The notes below the pieces were generated by a model, which searched no databases, was not told the DNA's origin, and saw only the letters and a list, made by a program, of their open reading frames with translations. A program made the translations under genes and the position numbers. Below are positions 23,147-30,868 of a stretch of 64,000 nt of DNA, piece by piece (the stretch's first letter is position 1; each line of letters starts with the position of its first letter). Source of the stretch: Shouchella miscanthi. GTDB taxonomy: Bacteria > Bacillota > Bacilli > Bacillales > Bacillaceae_D. Location of the stretch: contig NZ_CP042163.1 of the NCBI RefSeq assembly GCF_007725405.1, positions 1,488,001-1,552,000 on the forward strand, in the 5' to 3' direction.

Positions 23147-24070
23147 TTGAAAAAAATGACATGGTTGATCGTTGCACCTGCTAGTACACTGATGCTTGTA
23201 GCTTGTGGTGGTGACGAAACAGGTGGAGAAGAAAACAGTTCAACAGGAACAAATTCAAATGAAGAGGTTCAGCAAGGGGAATCCTTATCAGTTGAAGAGG
23301 TTTTAACAAATACCGAAGAAGCGATGAACAATGTAGATAGCTTTAGAACAGAAATGAGTATGACATACGATATTCGTATGTCAGCGGAAGAAGCAGATGA
23401 AACGATGGAATTTGCTGTTGATACAATAATGGACGCTATTTCTGAGCCACTTAGTTTTAAAATGAACACCATGATGACTGCTTCAGAGCTTGGGATGGAT
23501 GTTAGCACGGATCAGTACTTCGAAGATGGCATCTTTTATATGGAAAATCCATTAGGTGAAGGCTGGTTAATGATGGATATTAGTGATGAGATGGAGTTAG
23601 AAGATGAGCTTCAAGTCGATTCACAAGAGCAAATTAATATGTTGAAAGACATGATGACACATATTGAGATGTCAGAGGAAGAGGATTCCTATGTTATTTC
23701 TATGGAAGGCGATAATGAAGACTTCCAACAGTTTATCCATTGGTTTATGGAAATGGGTGGCCAAAATGAAGCGGCTATCCCTCAAGAAGAATTAGATACG
23801 ATGTTCGAGAATATGGAAGTCGAGAATATGACTTACAGCCTTGTTGTAGACAAAGATACATTCTATCAACAGTCAGTCGCTATGAGTGTTGATATGTTAA
23901 TGGAGGAAGAAGGGGAAACGGCTAATTTTACGATGGACGTTGCTGGAACCTATTCCATGTACAATGAAATTGATTCAATTGATATACCGGATGAAGTCAT
24001 TGAAAACAGTGTTGATATTGAAGAAATGTTCGGTGGGCTAGAGTTTGATGAAACAGAGGATGACATGTAA
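23147..24070 (+). CDS. Acidic lipoprotein (DUF6612/LolA-like)
   Basis: 307 residues from the TTG at 23147 (GTGGAGGG upstream). The signal peptide ends in the lipobox LVACGG. The mature part is extremely Asp/Glu/Met-rich. It begins SVEEVLTNTEEAMNNVDSFR, the style of DUF6612 lipoproteins with a LolA-like half-barrel. It would be anchored on the outer face of the membrane. Specific function unknown. A perfect-palindrome terminator follows. Confidence 0.72.
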   Translation: MKKMTWLIVAPASTLMLVACGGDETGGEENSSTGTNSNEEVQQGESLSVEEVLTNTEEAMNNVDSFRTEMSMTYDIRMSAEEADETMEFAVDTIMDAISEPLSFKMNTMMTASELGMDVSTDQYFEDGIFYMENPLGEGWLMMDISDEMELEDELQVDSQEQINMLKDMMTHIEMSEEEDSYVISMEGDNEDFQQFIHWFMEMGGQNEAAIPQEELDTMFENMEVENMTYSLVVDKDTFYQQSVAMSVDMLMEEEGETANFTMDVAGTYSMYNEIDSIDIPDEVIENSVDIEEMFGGLEFDETEDDM

Positions 24071-24083
24071 GGTCATTATGAGT

Positions 24084-24117
24084 GTCTAGTGAGCTATAGC
24101 TCACTAGACTTTTTTTT
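24084..24117 (+). terminator. Perfect palindromic terminator
   Basis: Arms 24084-24096 and 24097-24109 are exact reverse complements followed by eight T. The convergent gene's stop codon begins inside the T-run. Confidence 0.92.
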
Positions 24118-24850
24118 ATTCTGCATCAGTCGAGCACGTGATAGTGACAGGAGAGTATTCACCAATGACTGTTTGTCCGTGAACAGATACACTACCTTCG
24201 TTCGTAAGATCTTTTTCTGTCATAATACCAAGTGCAATTGTGAATTGGTTTAATTTTACTGGTATATTAGTCTCCCGTCTTACTTCTTGCCCGTTTACAT
24301 AAAAAAGGGCTTCGTCCCTCTGCCGATCGTATCGAATGGTAAATGTATTAAATTCATGAGGTTTAAAATGATCTGTTGCTTCTTTAAATAAGCAGAAGTA
24401 TTTGGTTTTTCCAGTGTCAGGCACTGTCACACCAGGAAACGGTAAAATGCCATAAACCGATGCGTATTGATCGTCTGTTGCAAAGAAATCAAGTGCTGCA
24501 CCTGTAGTGAAATCAAGCAAATTAAATGAAACATATCCATCGTATAGATCTCCAGGCTTCGTATCTTTTGTTCGTGCTTTTATCTCTACCTCAATTTCGA
24601 TCTGTCCTTCTTCAGGAATTTCAACAGGTTCAGCTGAATAATACATATGCTTCGCATTGTCTAAAATCTGAATAGAGTCATGATGGTTGGATAGAGGAGC
24701 ACGTACATAGAGTGTCCCGTTGCGCACAATGACAACAGCTTCAGGCTCTTGGTATTTCCAGAAAGAGCCGTCTGGTAATGGGAACCCACCTATTTTCCAT
24801 GTATCCTCGCTGGATAAAATTGTATCAAAATTACCTAAAACCTTTTTCAC
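24116..24850 (-). CDS. Unknown beta-sandwich protein (DUF6081-like)
   Basis: A 244-residue soluble protein, GTG start at 24850 with GAAGGAG. It is beta-rich with aromatic-laden strands (DGSFWKYQEPEAVVIVRNG, then FNTFTIRYDRQRDEALFYVN, then QFTIALGIMTEKDL), like a concanavalin/LamG-type sandwich. I associate the opening with DUF6081 from memory only. No signal peptide. It is only 17 bp downstream of the prenyltransferase gene on the same strand, so likely co-transcribed. Function not inferable. Confidence 0.6.
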   Translation of the reverse strand: MKKVLGNFDTILSSEDTWKIGGFPLPDGSFWKYQEPEAVVIVRNGTLYVRAPLSNHHDSIQILDNAKHMYYSAEPVEIPEEGQIEIEVEIKARTKDTKPGDLYDGYVSFNLLDFTTGAALDFFATDDQYASVYGILPFPGVTVPDTGKTKYFCLFKEATDHFKPHEFNTFTIRYDRQRDEALFYVNGQEVRRETNIPVKLNQFTIALGIMTEKDLTNEGSVSVHGQTVIGEYSPVTITCSTDAE

Positions 24851-24867
24851 ACAGCATCACTCCTTCT

Positions 24868-25827
24868 CTAAATTAGCCCGTAAATCAATAACGATCCTAT
24901 AATAACGATACCGGTTCGCGTGGTTGCTTTTAAGGATGCGCCCATTAATTGTCCGTAGACCGGGCTTTTGTTTGTTGGACCGAGTTTCCTATAGACACTA
25001 GCAAGCGGAATGGCAGCGAATAAGGCAACAATTGCGTACCAAGGTAAAACACGAATAACGCTTAAAAGTGGAATGGAGAGAAAAGCGAGTGCAGCCAAAC
25101 TTTTTGAAAAGATGAGACCATCTTTTTCCCCCCACAAAACAACCAATGTTTTTTTGCCAGCCTCTTGATCTGCGCGCCAGTGGAGGAAATGGTGATTAAA
25201 CAAAATAAGTGTCGTTAATAGCCCCACTGGTATCGAAAGAAGAAAGACTTCCAAAGGCAATGAACGGGTCATCACAAAATAACTTCCGGTTATTGGAAGT
25301 ACACCGAAAGCAAGAAAAATGGCGATCTCACTATAGCCTTTGCCTCTATAACCGAATTTTAAAGGCGGTGCTACATAGAAGTAAGCAATGAGTCCACCAG
25401 CAATTGCAAACAGCAGTAATTCCCAACCTCGTAAAATAGCTAAAAGAAGTCCCGACACAAACGCAATTACGAACAAAGCCCAAGTGACAAATGTAAATTG
25501 ACCTTCGCTCACTTTGCCATTCGCCAATAATCGAGAATTAGTCGAAATGGATTCTTCGGATTTTTCGGCTTGCGTATCAACACCATTGCGGAAGTCCCAT
25601 AAATCATTAATCATATTTGAAAACAAATGAGCTGCTAAAGCGCCAATTAAAGTAAGTAAAAAGAAGAACAGATGAAAAATCCCATCCCAAGCATAAGCAG
25701 CAACCGATCCAATCATAACAGGTAAAATCATAACAGGAAGCACTTGAGCTCGAGCGGCTTTAAGCCAAAATGTAAGTGTTTGTATGTTGTTCACCTCCTG
25801 CCATTCACGGACAACTAAGCTGTCCAA
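24868..25827 (-). CDS. UbiA-family prenyltransferase (MenA-like)
   Basis: About 305-319 residues with eight to nine membrane helices and both UbiA Asp-rich motifs: NMINDLWDFRNGVD (about residue 72) and DQEAGKKTL (about 220). It transfers a polyprenyl chain to an aromatic acceptor, as MenA does to 1,4-dihydroxy-2-naphthoate in menaquinone synthesis. Substrate not certain. The start is unresolved. The frame opens at TTG 25827 with no ribosome binding site. A perfect AGGAGGTGA (25799-25791) lies inside it, followed after 8 nt by an in-frame ATA at 25785 and no normal start codon nearby. Confidence 0.85.
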   Translation of the reverse strand: MDSLVVREWQEVNNIQTLTFWLKAARAQVLPVMILPVMIGSVAAYAWDGIFHLFFFLLTLIGALAAHLFSNMINDLWDFRNGVDTQAEKSEESISTNSRLLANGKVSEGQFTFVTWALFVIAFVSGLLLAILRGWELLLFAIAGGLIAYFYVAPPLKFGYRGKGYSEIAIFLAFGVLPITGSYFVMTRSLPLEVFLLSIPVGLLTTLILFNHHFLHWRADQEAGKKTLVVLWGEKDGLIFSKSLAALAFLSIPLLSVIRVLPWYAIVALFAAIPLASVYRKLGPTNKSPVYGQLMGASLKATTRTGIVIIGSLLIYGLI

Positions 25828-25960
25828 TGATGACTATACACGTTGCTATTTAAATGCACAATAAAAGACGCTTGTAGATTGGTGGTTTGGAAAAACTTAC
25901 TGATGTGCTATGCTAGTAGAATAAGAAATCGCTTTAATTTCTTTGAAAGAAGGGAACGAC

Positions 25961-26272
25961 TTGGAACATACTGATCTTGTTATTGAAAGAAAAAAGCTAC
26001 CGTTCTTGTTGCGTATAGGAAAAGTGGTAATGGCCTTAATTGGTTTAACGGGGGTTGTAGCAGGGATTATGATGGCTGCAACACAAGAGGGAAGCATGAT
26101 ACAAGCTTTTTTAATTTTAATGGTATCGATTCTTAGCTTGGGAATTTCCTTGTTGCGAATTCAGACGGTAACCTGTCCTCATTGCCAAGCAACGTCGACG
26201 ATTCATACGTTAACAGTTGATTTTGAATGCCGTCGTTGTTTAAAGCCTACTGCAATTAAATGGAAGAAGTAA
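25961..26272 (+). CDS. Membrane protein with C-terminal zinc ribbon
   Basis: 103 residues from the TTG at 25961 (AAGGGA six bases upstream). Two membrane segments (about 18-40 and 48-68) are followed by a cytoplasmic zinc ribbon with paired cysteines (CPHC and CRRC, 17 residues between pairs). Seen in small Firmicutes membrane proteins of unknown role. A terminator follows directly. Divergent from the prenyltransferase gene. Confidence 0.68.
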   Translation: MEHTDLVIERKKLPFLLRIGKVVMALIGLTGVVAGIMMAATQEGSMIQAFLILMVSILSLGISLLRIQTVTCPHCQATSTIHTLTVDFECRRCLKPTAIKWKK

Positions 26273-26273
26273 C

Positions 26274-26308
26274 AAAACCGGTGTTTGTAACCGGTTTTTC
26301 TTTTTTTA
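26274..26308 (+). terminator. Rho-independent terminator
   Basis: AAAACCGG (26274-26281) pairs with CCGGTTTT (26291-26298), followed by T-tracts. Confidence 0.85.
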
Positions 26309-26399
26309 GCAACATTTTCTGTAAAAAACCCCTTTCTATTTATGCGTTTCTTCTTTATAATGTATCCATTAGCAACTAGTAAATACGAATATTATAGCT

Positions 26400-26550
26400 T
26401 ACTCGTATAATAGCGGTAATAAGGTCCGCGAGTCTCTACCAGACTGCCATTTAACGGTCTGACTACGAGTGATCCATTTTTGCGCGCTTTTTACATCATG
26501 TAGAAGCCGAAAGATCACTCGGAGAAGTCCGTTTATCTTTCGGCTTTTTT
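26400..26550 (+). promoter_or_regulatory. Guanine-type purine riboswitch with terminator
   Basis: P1 strands ACTCGTA (26401-26407) and TACGAGT (26464-26470) flank the conserved core: TATAAT in J1/2, TCTCTACC in J2/3, and GACTAC in J3/1 with C at the specificity position, indicating guanine/xanthine rather than adenine. The expression platform is a terminator (26505-26515 with 26535-26545 plus T-run). A TATAAT -10 lies at 26356-26361. Controls xpt and the permease. Confidence 0.93.
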
Positions 26551-26570
26551 CTATTTTAGGAGGATGAAAA

Positions 26571-27167
26571 ATGAAGCAATTAAAGGAAGCAATTATGGAA
26601 AGAGGAACGGTTTTATCGACTGGTGTTTTAAAGGTGGATCAATTTCTTAATCACCAAGTTGACACTACATTAATGTCAGAAATCGGGTTGGAATTTGCAC
26701 GATTATTTGAGAACGATCGCGTAACAAAAGTGATTACGATTGAATCATCAGGTATTGCGCCAAGTTTTATGTGTGCGCATCAGTTACACGTACCACTCAT
26801 TTTTGCGCGTAAGAAAAAATCGTTAACAATGAATCAAGCAAATGTATACTCTAGCCGTGTTTATTCCTTTACAAAGCAAGAATATTCCGAAGTGACGGTT
26901 TCAAAAGAGTTGATTGAAAAAGGAGACCGAGTCCTGTTAATTGATGATTTCTTAGCGAATGGGGAAGCGGCATCTGGTTTAGTGAGTATCGTTGAACAAG
27001 CAGGTGCAACCGTTGCAGGCGTAGGGATTGTTATTGAGAAATCATTTCAAGATGGTCGTAAAAAGCTTGAAGAAAGAGGTTTGCGAATTGAATCACTTGC
27101 AAGAATTGCTTCTCTAGATGGTTCAACAGTAACATTCATTGATGAAACTGCTTTAGTAAACAACTAA
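26571..27167 (+). CDS. xpt: Xanthine phosphoribosyltransferase
   Basis: 198 residues, type I phosphoribosyltransferase. The PRPP loop is [17 protein letters not shown] (about residue 122-138). The N-terminus [12 protein letters not shown] and the central [10 protein letters not shown] match Xpt of Bacillus. It converts xanthine plus PRPP to XMP in purine salvage. First gene after the purine riboswitch, with AGGAGGA before the ATG. The permease gene starts 18 bp downstream, forming an xpt-permease operon like xpt-pbuX. Confidence 0.95.
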   Translation: MKQLKEAIMERGTVLSTGVLKVDQFLNHQVDTTLMSEIGLEFARLFENDRVTKVITIESSGIAPSFMCAHQLHVPLIFARKKKSLTMNQANVYSSRVYSFTKQEYSEVTVSKELIEKGDRVLLIDDFLANGEAASGLVSIVEQAGATVAGVGIVIEKSFQDGRKKLEERGLRIESLARIASLDGSTVTFIDETALVNN

Positions 27168-27185
27168 CGAAGGGTGGGATGTTTT

Positions 27186-28700
27186 GTGAACCAGGTACAT
27201 TATCCGTTATTTAAGAGGCAGGATGTTGATGCGTTCTTTGCACTCTTTCAAAATAATTTGGCAAATTTTGTTGTAATCACCGTCTCTTTGCTGGCGATGG
27301 GCTTCTCAACAGACCTCGTCTTTGGGAGGATTATTCCAGGTGTCGCGGTAGCTGTGATTGTAGGAAATCTATACTATGCGCATATGGCGAAGCGTTTAGC
27401 GCAAAAAGAGAATCGGAGTGACGTTACAGCGCTCTCTTATGGTGTATCCACACCGGTTATGTTTGTATTTTTGTTTGGGGTGACGGCACCCGCACTCGCG
27501 TTAACGAACGACCATGAACTGGCTTGGAAAATTGCGGTTGCTGCTGCTTTCTTATCAGGACTTGTAGAAGCACTTGTTGCTTTCTTTGGGAACTGGGTGC
27601 GAAAACATACTCCCCGACCAGCGCTTTTAGGTGCTTTGGCAGGGGTAGCATTTACGTTTGTTGCCGGTGAAATGTTGTTTTCGGTTTTTGAAATTCCAAT
27701 TATTGGACTTGTGGCCATGGCAGTGATTTTAGTTGGTTTTGTTGCAAAAGTAGGTCTTCCATTTAATATTCCTGCTTCTTTATTAGCAATCATTGTTGGT
27801 GTTGTATTAGCTTTTGTACTTGGCTATCAAACCAGTAGTGATTTAACAACAGCACTAAGCAATGTTGGTTTTTACCCTTTCTTGCCTACCCTTGCGGCTT
27901 TTGAAGGGATGAGTTATTTGTTTGGTGCACTTATTGGTCTTTTAGGGATTTTAATTCCTATTACGATTTATAATGCGATTGAAACAATGAATAATGTCGA
28001 TGCAATGTCAGCTGCTGGAGATTCGTATGATGTGAGAGAATGCCAGGCAGTGGACGGAATTGGTGCGATGCTAGGTGCTTGTTTTGGTGGGATGTTCCCA
28101 ACCACCGTTTACATTGCGACAGTTGGAGCGAAACAGCTTGGAGCTGGGCGTGGTTATAGTATTCTAAATGCAAGTATCTTTGCGTTAGCCTCGATCACAG
28201 GATTAATTGGTGCATTTTCCGCTTTAATTCCAATGGCGGCAGTTGCCCCGATTCTCGTATTTGTAGGAATGTCTATGATTGGAAGTACATTTGCTAACAA
28301 TGCCCGTCGCTACTATCCAGCGATTGCTTTAGCGATGCTTCCTTATATTGCAAATTATATGATGACACGCTTTAATAATGGTGCGCCAGAGGTTGTCGCT
28401 GGTATATCGGAAGGAATTGTCCCTCTTGGACAAGGTGCAATGTTCACAGCTATTATTCTCGGTGCCATTACAGTCTTTTTAATTGATAAAGATTTTTATA
28501 AGGCAAGTATTTTCTCTCTTATTGGAGCATTACTCTCATTCTTTGGCTTTATGCACGCCCCGTCGCTCGCGCTAAACGCGGCATTTGACTATACGGTGGG
28601 GTATGTGATCATCGCATTATTCTTTGTATATACAGGCTATCGTGAAGCAAAGAATACCGATGTTTCGCACGAGAGTGAAAAAGTAGAAAAAGTGGCTTAA
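27186..28700 (+). CDS. Purine permease (NCS2/xanthine-uracil permease superfamily)
   Basis: 504 residues from the GTG at 27186 (AAGGGTGGG upstream). About 12-14 membrane helices. NCS2-type features include QNNLANFVVI near the N-terminus, TPRPALLGALAGVAF and the polar stretch IETMNNVDAMSAAGDSYD (about 270-290), which resembles the substrate-proximal helix of the family. It is longer than PbuX and belongs to a different subfamily, yet occupies the pbuX position behind xpt under the guanine riboswitch. Xanthine/guanine import is therefore the likely role, inferred from context. Confidence 0.8.
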   Translation: MNQVHYPLFKRQDVDAFFALFQNNLANFVVITVSLLAMGFSTDLVFGRIIPGVAVAVIVGNLYYAHMAKRLAQKENRSDVTALSYGVSTPVMFVFLFGVTAPALALTNDHELAWKIAVAAAFLSGLVEALVAFFGNWVRKHTPRPALLGALAGVAFTFVAGEMLFSVFEIPIIGLVAMAVILVGFVAKVGLPFNIPASLLAIIVGVVLAFVLGYQTSSDLTTALSNVGFYPFLPTLAAFEGMSYLFGALIGLLGILIPITIYNAIETMNNVDAMSAAGDSYDVRECQAVDGIGAMLGACFGGMFPTTVYIATVGAKQLGAGRGYSILNASIFALASITGLIGAFSALIPMAAVAPILVFVGMSMIGSTFANNARRYYPAIALAMLPYIANYMMTRFNNGAPEVVAGISEGIVPLGQGAMFTAIILGAITVFLIDKDFYKASIFSLIGALLSFFGFMHAPSLALNAAFDYTVGYVIIALFFVYTGYREAKNTDVSHESEKVEKVA

Positions 28701-28720
28701 TAAGCAAACCCTCATAAAAA

Positions 28721-28755
28721 ACAAACCCAGTGACAAAGTCAACTGGGTTTGTTTT
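28721..28755. terminator. Bidirectional terminator
   Basis: ACAAACCCAGT (28721-28731) pairs with ACTGGGTTTGT (28742-28752) and is followed by T. It serves the permease and overlaps the 3' end of the convergent gene. Confidence 0.85.
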
Positions 28756-29167
28756 GATTAGTGAAATCCTTATTAGCTAGTAATGTTTCGATGGTAACGA
28801 TGAGAAAAGCTAGTGCAGCTTGAGTAATAATAGGAATGGTAATGGTTGTAGAAATTTTTTCTAAAACATGTACGAGCGGGAACACGAAAATAAATTGAAT
28901 TGTAATTTCTGCTGTTTTCTGAAGCGGGTAACCGCTTATTTTCGGAACAATCGTGTTGATCATTCCTTTCGTTATGACCTCAATGAAAAAGCTACCAAAC
29001 ACAAACAATAGTACAAACCAAGCTAAAGCCCAAAGCGAATCATATTCTATTCCAAGTAAGTAAAACAGGCTGATTATGCCAAAGTAGTAGACAGCAAAGA
29101 AAAACCCAAATACAACAGATAAAAGTAAGCTAATACCTATGATGATGCTAAGGGATGGTTTTCGCAT
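28739..29167 (-). CDS. Small four-helix membrane protein (YrvL-like)
   Basis: 142 residues with four predicted membrane helices (about 8-38, 45-65, 86-103, 110-130). The loop GYPLQKTAEITIQF recalls YrvL-type regulatory membrane proteins of Bacillus; this is a weak memory-based match. No catalytic motif. It lies just downstream of the SEC-C gene on the same strand (18 bp gap) and could be co-transcribed. Confidence 0.55.
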   Translation of the reverse strand: MRKPSLSIIIGISLLLSVVFGFFFAVYYFGIISLFYLLGIEYDSLWALAWFVLLFVFGSFFIEVITKGMINTIVPKISGYPLQKTAEITIQFIFVFPLVHVLEKISTTITIPIITQAALAFLIVTIETLLANKDFTNQNKPS

Positions 29168-29185
29168 GGTTTATACCTTCTTCAT

Positions 29186-30202
29186 TTACACGGATTCAGT
29201 TGCGCGTAGTTCGTTCGTAATTTCAATGGAACGGCTTGAAATAGTAGATGCACTTACATTGTATTTCTCAGCCAAAGCCTTCTGTGTTACGGAAAGAGGT
29301 GCGAATTCTTGCAGTGCGTATTCCATTGCAGCTGCGAAAGCTTCAGGCTTCCGTATATTCACTTTTTTCGCTGTTGTAAAAGCATACCATTTCTCTAAAG
29401 CCAACTGCTCAATCTCCGGAGAGTGTTGGTCTTTTTTTAATCCCTCTAGCAGAATCGTAGCCGTTTCTTTTACTTGTTCAGAAGACCACTGAAAGTCATC
29501 TGCACTTTTCACAACAGCTTCATTCTCTGCTAATAAAGAAGAAAGTAGCTGCGGCCACTTCGCTGTAAAATGATCGTCACTTCCGTTAGATTGGAAAACG
29601 TCAATTTTTTGCTTAATATCGGCTGTTTTCACTGGACGGTTACTAATAACCGGACCGATGAAAGTCATACTCGTTTCACCTTTGGCAGGGAATCCAATAA
29701 TGGTGGAGCCTGGTTCTACCGTTTCGTTATGCTCAGAAGGGATCAGGTGGGTGAGTGTTTCACCGGTAAACAAGTTGCGGCTTTCGCACTCTGTTTCATT
29801 CGTTAGGGCTAGTACCTCAAGTACTGCTGGTTTTGTTTCTTTCCACGTCTCAATAATTTGCGCTGTTTGCGGGCGCTTAATTTTTCTTATTTTTGTTTCA
29901 AGAAACGTATCATAAATGGTCTGTCCATTATCTTGTATCGGTCTATGGAAAATGAGCCAAACGAGTAACATACTAGATAACGTTTCCGTTACGTTCTCTT
30001 CTACGTCTGGATACACATGATGATAGCTCTGTACCCAATTTGTCAGCTCTTTTTGATATCTTGTGAAAGCTGTATAAAGCATTTCCGTTTCTAATTGATG
30101 AAGCTCTTGTGTGACGATTGCTTTCGATTCATTTTTTTGCATACAACATTTTTTATATTTCTTTCCACTGCCACAAAGACAAGGATCGTTTCTTTTTAAC
30201 AT
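29186..30202 (-). CDS. SEC-C zinc-motif protein with C-terminal helix-turn-helix
   Basis: 338 residues. It begins with the SEC-C metal-binding motif RNDPCLCGSGKKYKKCC (residues 4-20), known from the SecA tail and many stand-alone proteins. A long helical middle follows. The C-terminus is a homeodomain-like segment (SVTQKALAEKYNVSASTISS) with DNA-binding character. The pairing of SEC-C with such a helix-turn-helix occurs in Bacillus proteins of unknown role. Start at ATG 30202 with AGGAGG. Confidence 0.75.
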   Translation of the reverse strand: MLKRNDPCLCGSGKKYKKCCMQKNESKAIVTQELHQLETEMLYTAFTRYQKELTNWVQSYHHVYPDVEENVTETLSSMLLVWLIFHRPIQDNGQTIYDTFLETKIRKIKRPQTAQIIETWKETKPAVLEVLALTNETECESRNLFTGETLTHLIPSEHNETVEPGSTIIGFPAKGETSMTFIGPVISNRPVKTADIKQKIDVFQSNGSDDHFTAKWPQLLSSLLAENEAVVKSADDFQWSSEQVKETATILLEGLKKDQHSPEIEQLALEKWYAFTTAKKVNIRKPEAFAAAMEYALQEFAPLSVTQKALAEKYNVSASTISSRSIEITNELRATESV

Positions 30203-30380
30203 ACATGTTCCTCCTTACGTCAACTTAACTAGTTTAACAGATTTTACTGATAAAAACAGGGGTTTACCACCGACATTTTTTTGATTGTTCACCTCGGCGA
30301 TGGATAAGAAGCTATTTCGTCAACGGAGTGGATAGACACAGTTGACCGAACTAAAGGGACAAGGTCTGAAAAATTACCTT

Positions 30381-30409
30381 TTGACAGATTTCCTTTTGTG
30401 TGCTAAATT
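30381..30409 (+). promoter_or_regulatory. metE leader promoter
   Basis: TTGACA (30381-30386), 17 bp spacer, TAAATT (30404-30409). It lies just upstream of the S-box, giving a leader of about 450 nt. Confidence 0.75.
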
Positions 30410-30436
30410 AATTGAATACTCATACATAAGAAAACA

Positions 30437-30590
30437 CTCTTTATATTGAGAAGTGGAGGGACTGGCCCGACGAAGCTTCAGCAACCTTTCTTTTAGGAAA
30501 AGGTGCTAATTCCAGCAAAGGAAACTTTGGAAGATAAGGGGGATGCGGTGATGTCGCATAAACCCTTTTCATTCGAAAAGGGTTTTTTTC
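30437..30590 (+). promoter_or_regulatory. SAM-I (S-box) riboswitch with terminator
   Basis: The P1 strands CTCTTTAT (30437-30444) and ATAAGGGG (30534-30541) pair. The core contains GAGGGACTGGCCC, GAAGCTTCAGCAACC, GGTGCTAATTCCAGC and GGAAGATAAG, the standard SAM-I signature. The terminator stem (30561-30570 with 30575-30584) and T-run follow. SAM binding stops transcription. It is the first element of a tandem pair. Confidence 0.95.
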
Positions 30591-30606
30591 AATTTCATAA
30601 TCAAAA

Positions 30607-30835
30607 CGAATCGGTGTAGCGTTCCGCTGCTTAAAAGGGGAACTTGGTGTAAATCCAAGACGGTCCCGCCACTGTGACGTACAATTGTACGAAGTCAGAT
30701 TGCCTGCCGAATCGTTCTGCTTAGCTCTACGCGGATCTAGAGAGGAGTGGAAATGTTGCCTTTAAAACTAGCTGTCTTGTCACTAGTGACTTTTTGGTAG
30801 ATTTCCTATCCCTTTCTCTTGAAAGGGATTTTTTT
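30607..30835 (+). promoter_or_regulatory. Cobalamin riboswitch with terminator (second of the tandem)
   Basis: The B12-box region GCCACTGTGAC, AAGTCAGATTGCCTGCC and the upstream GGGAACTTGGTGTAAATCC strand are characteristic. The outer stem CGAATCGG pairs with GCCGAATCG-side sequence around 30707-30714. A second terminator (30808-30816 with 30821-30829, then T) precedes metE. This gives a NOR gate: metE is shut off by either SAM or adenosylcobalamin. Confidence 0.95.
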
Positions 30836-30868
30836 ATGATGAGTACAACTTTTTGAGGAGGCAAAAGA

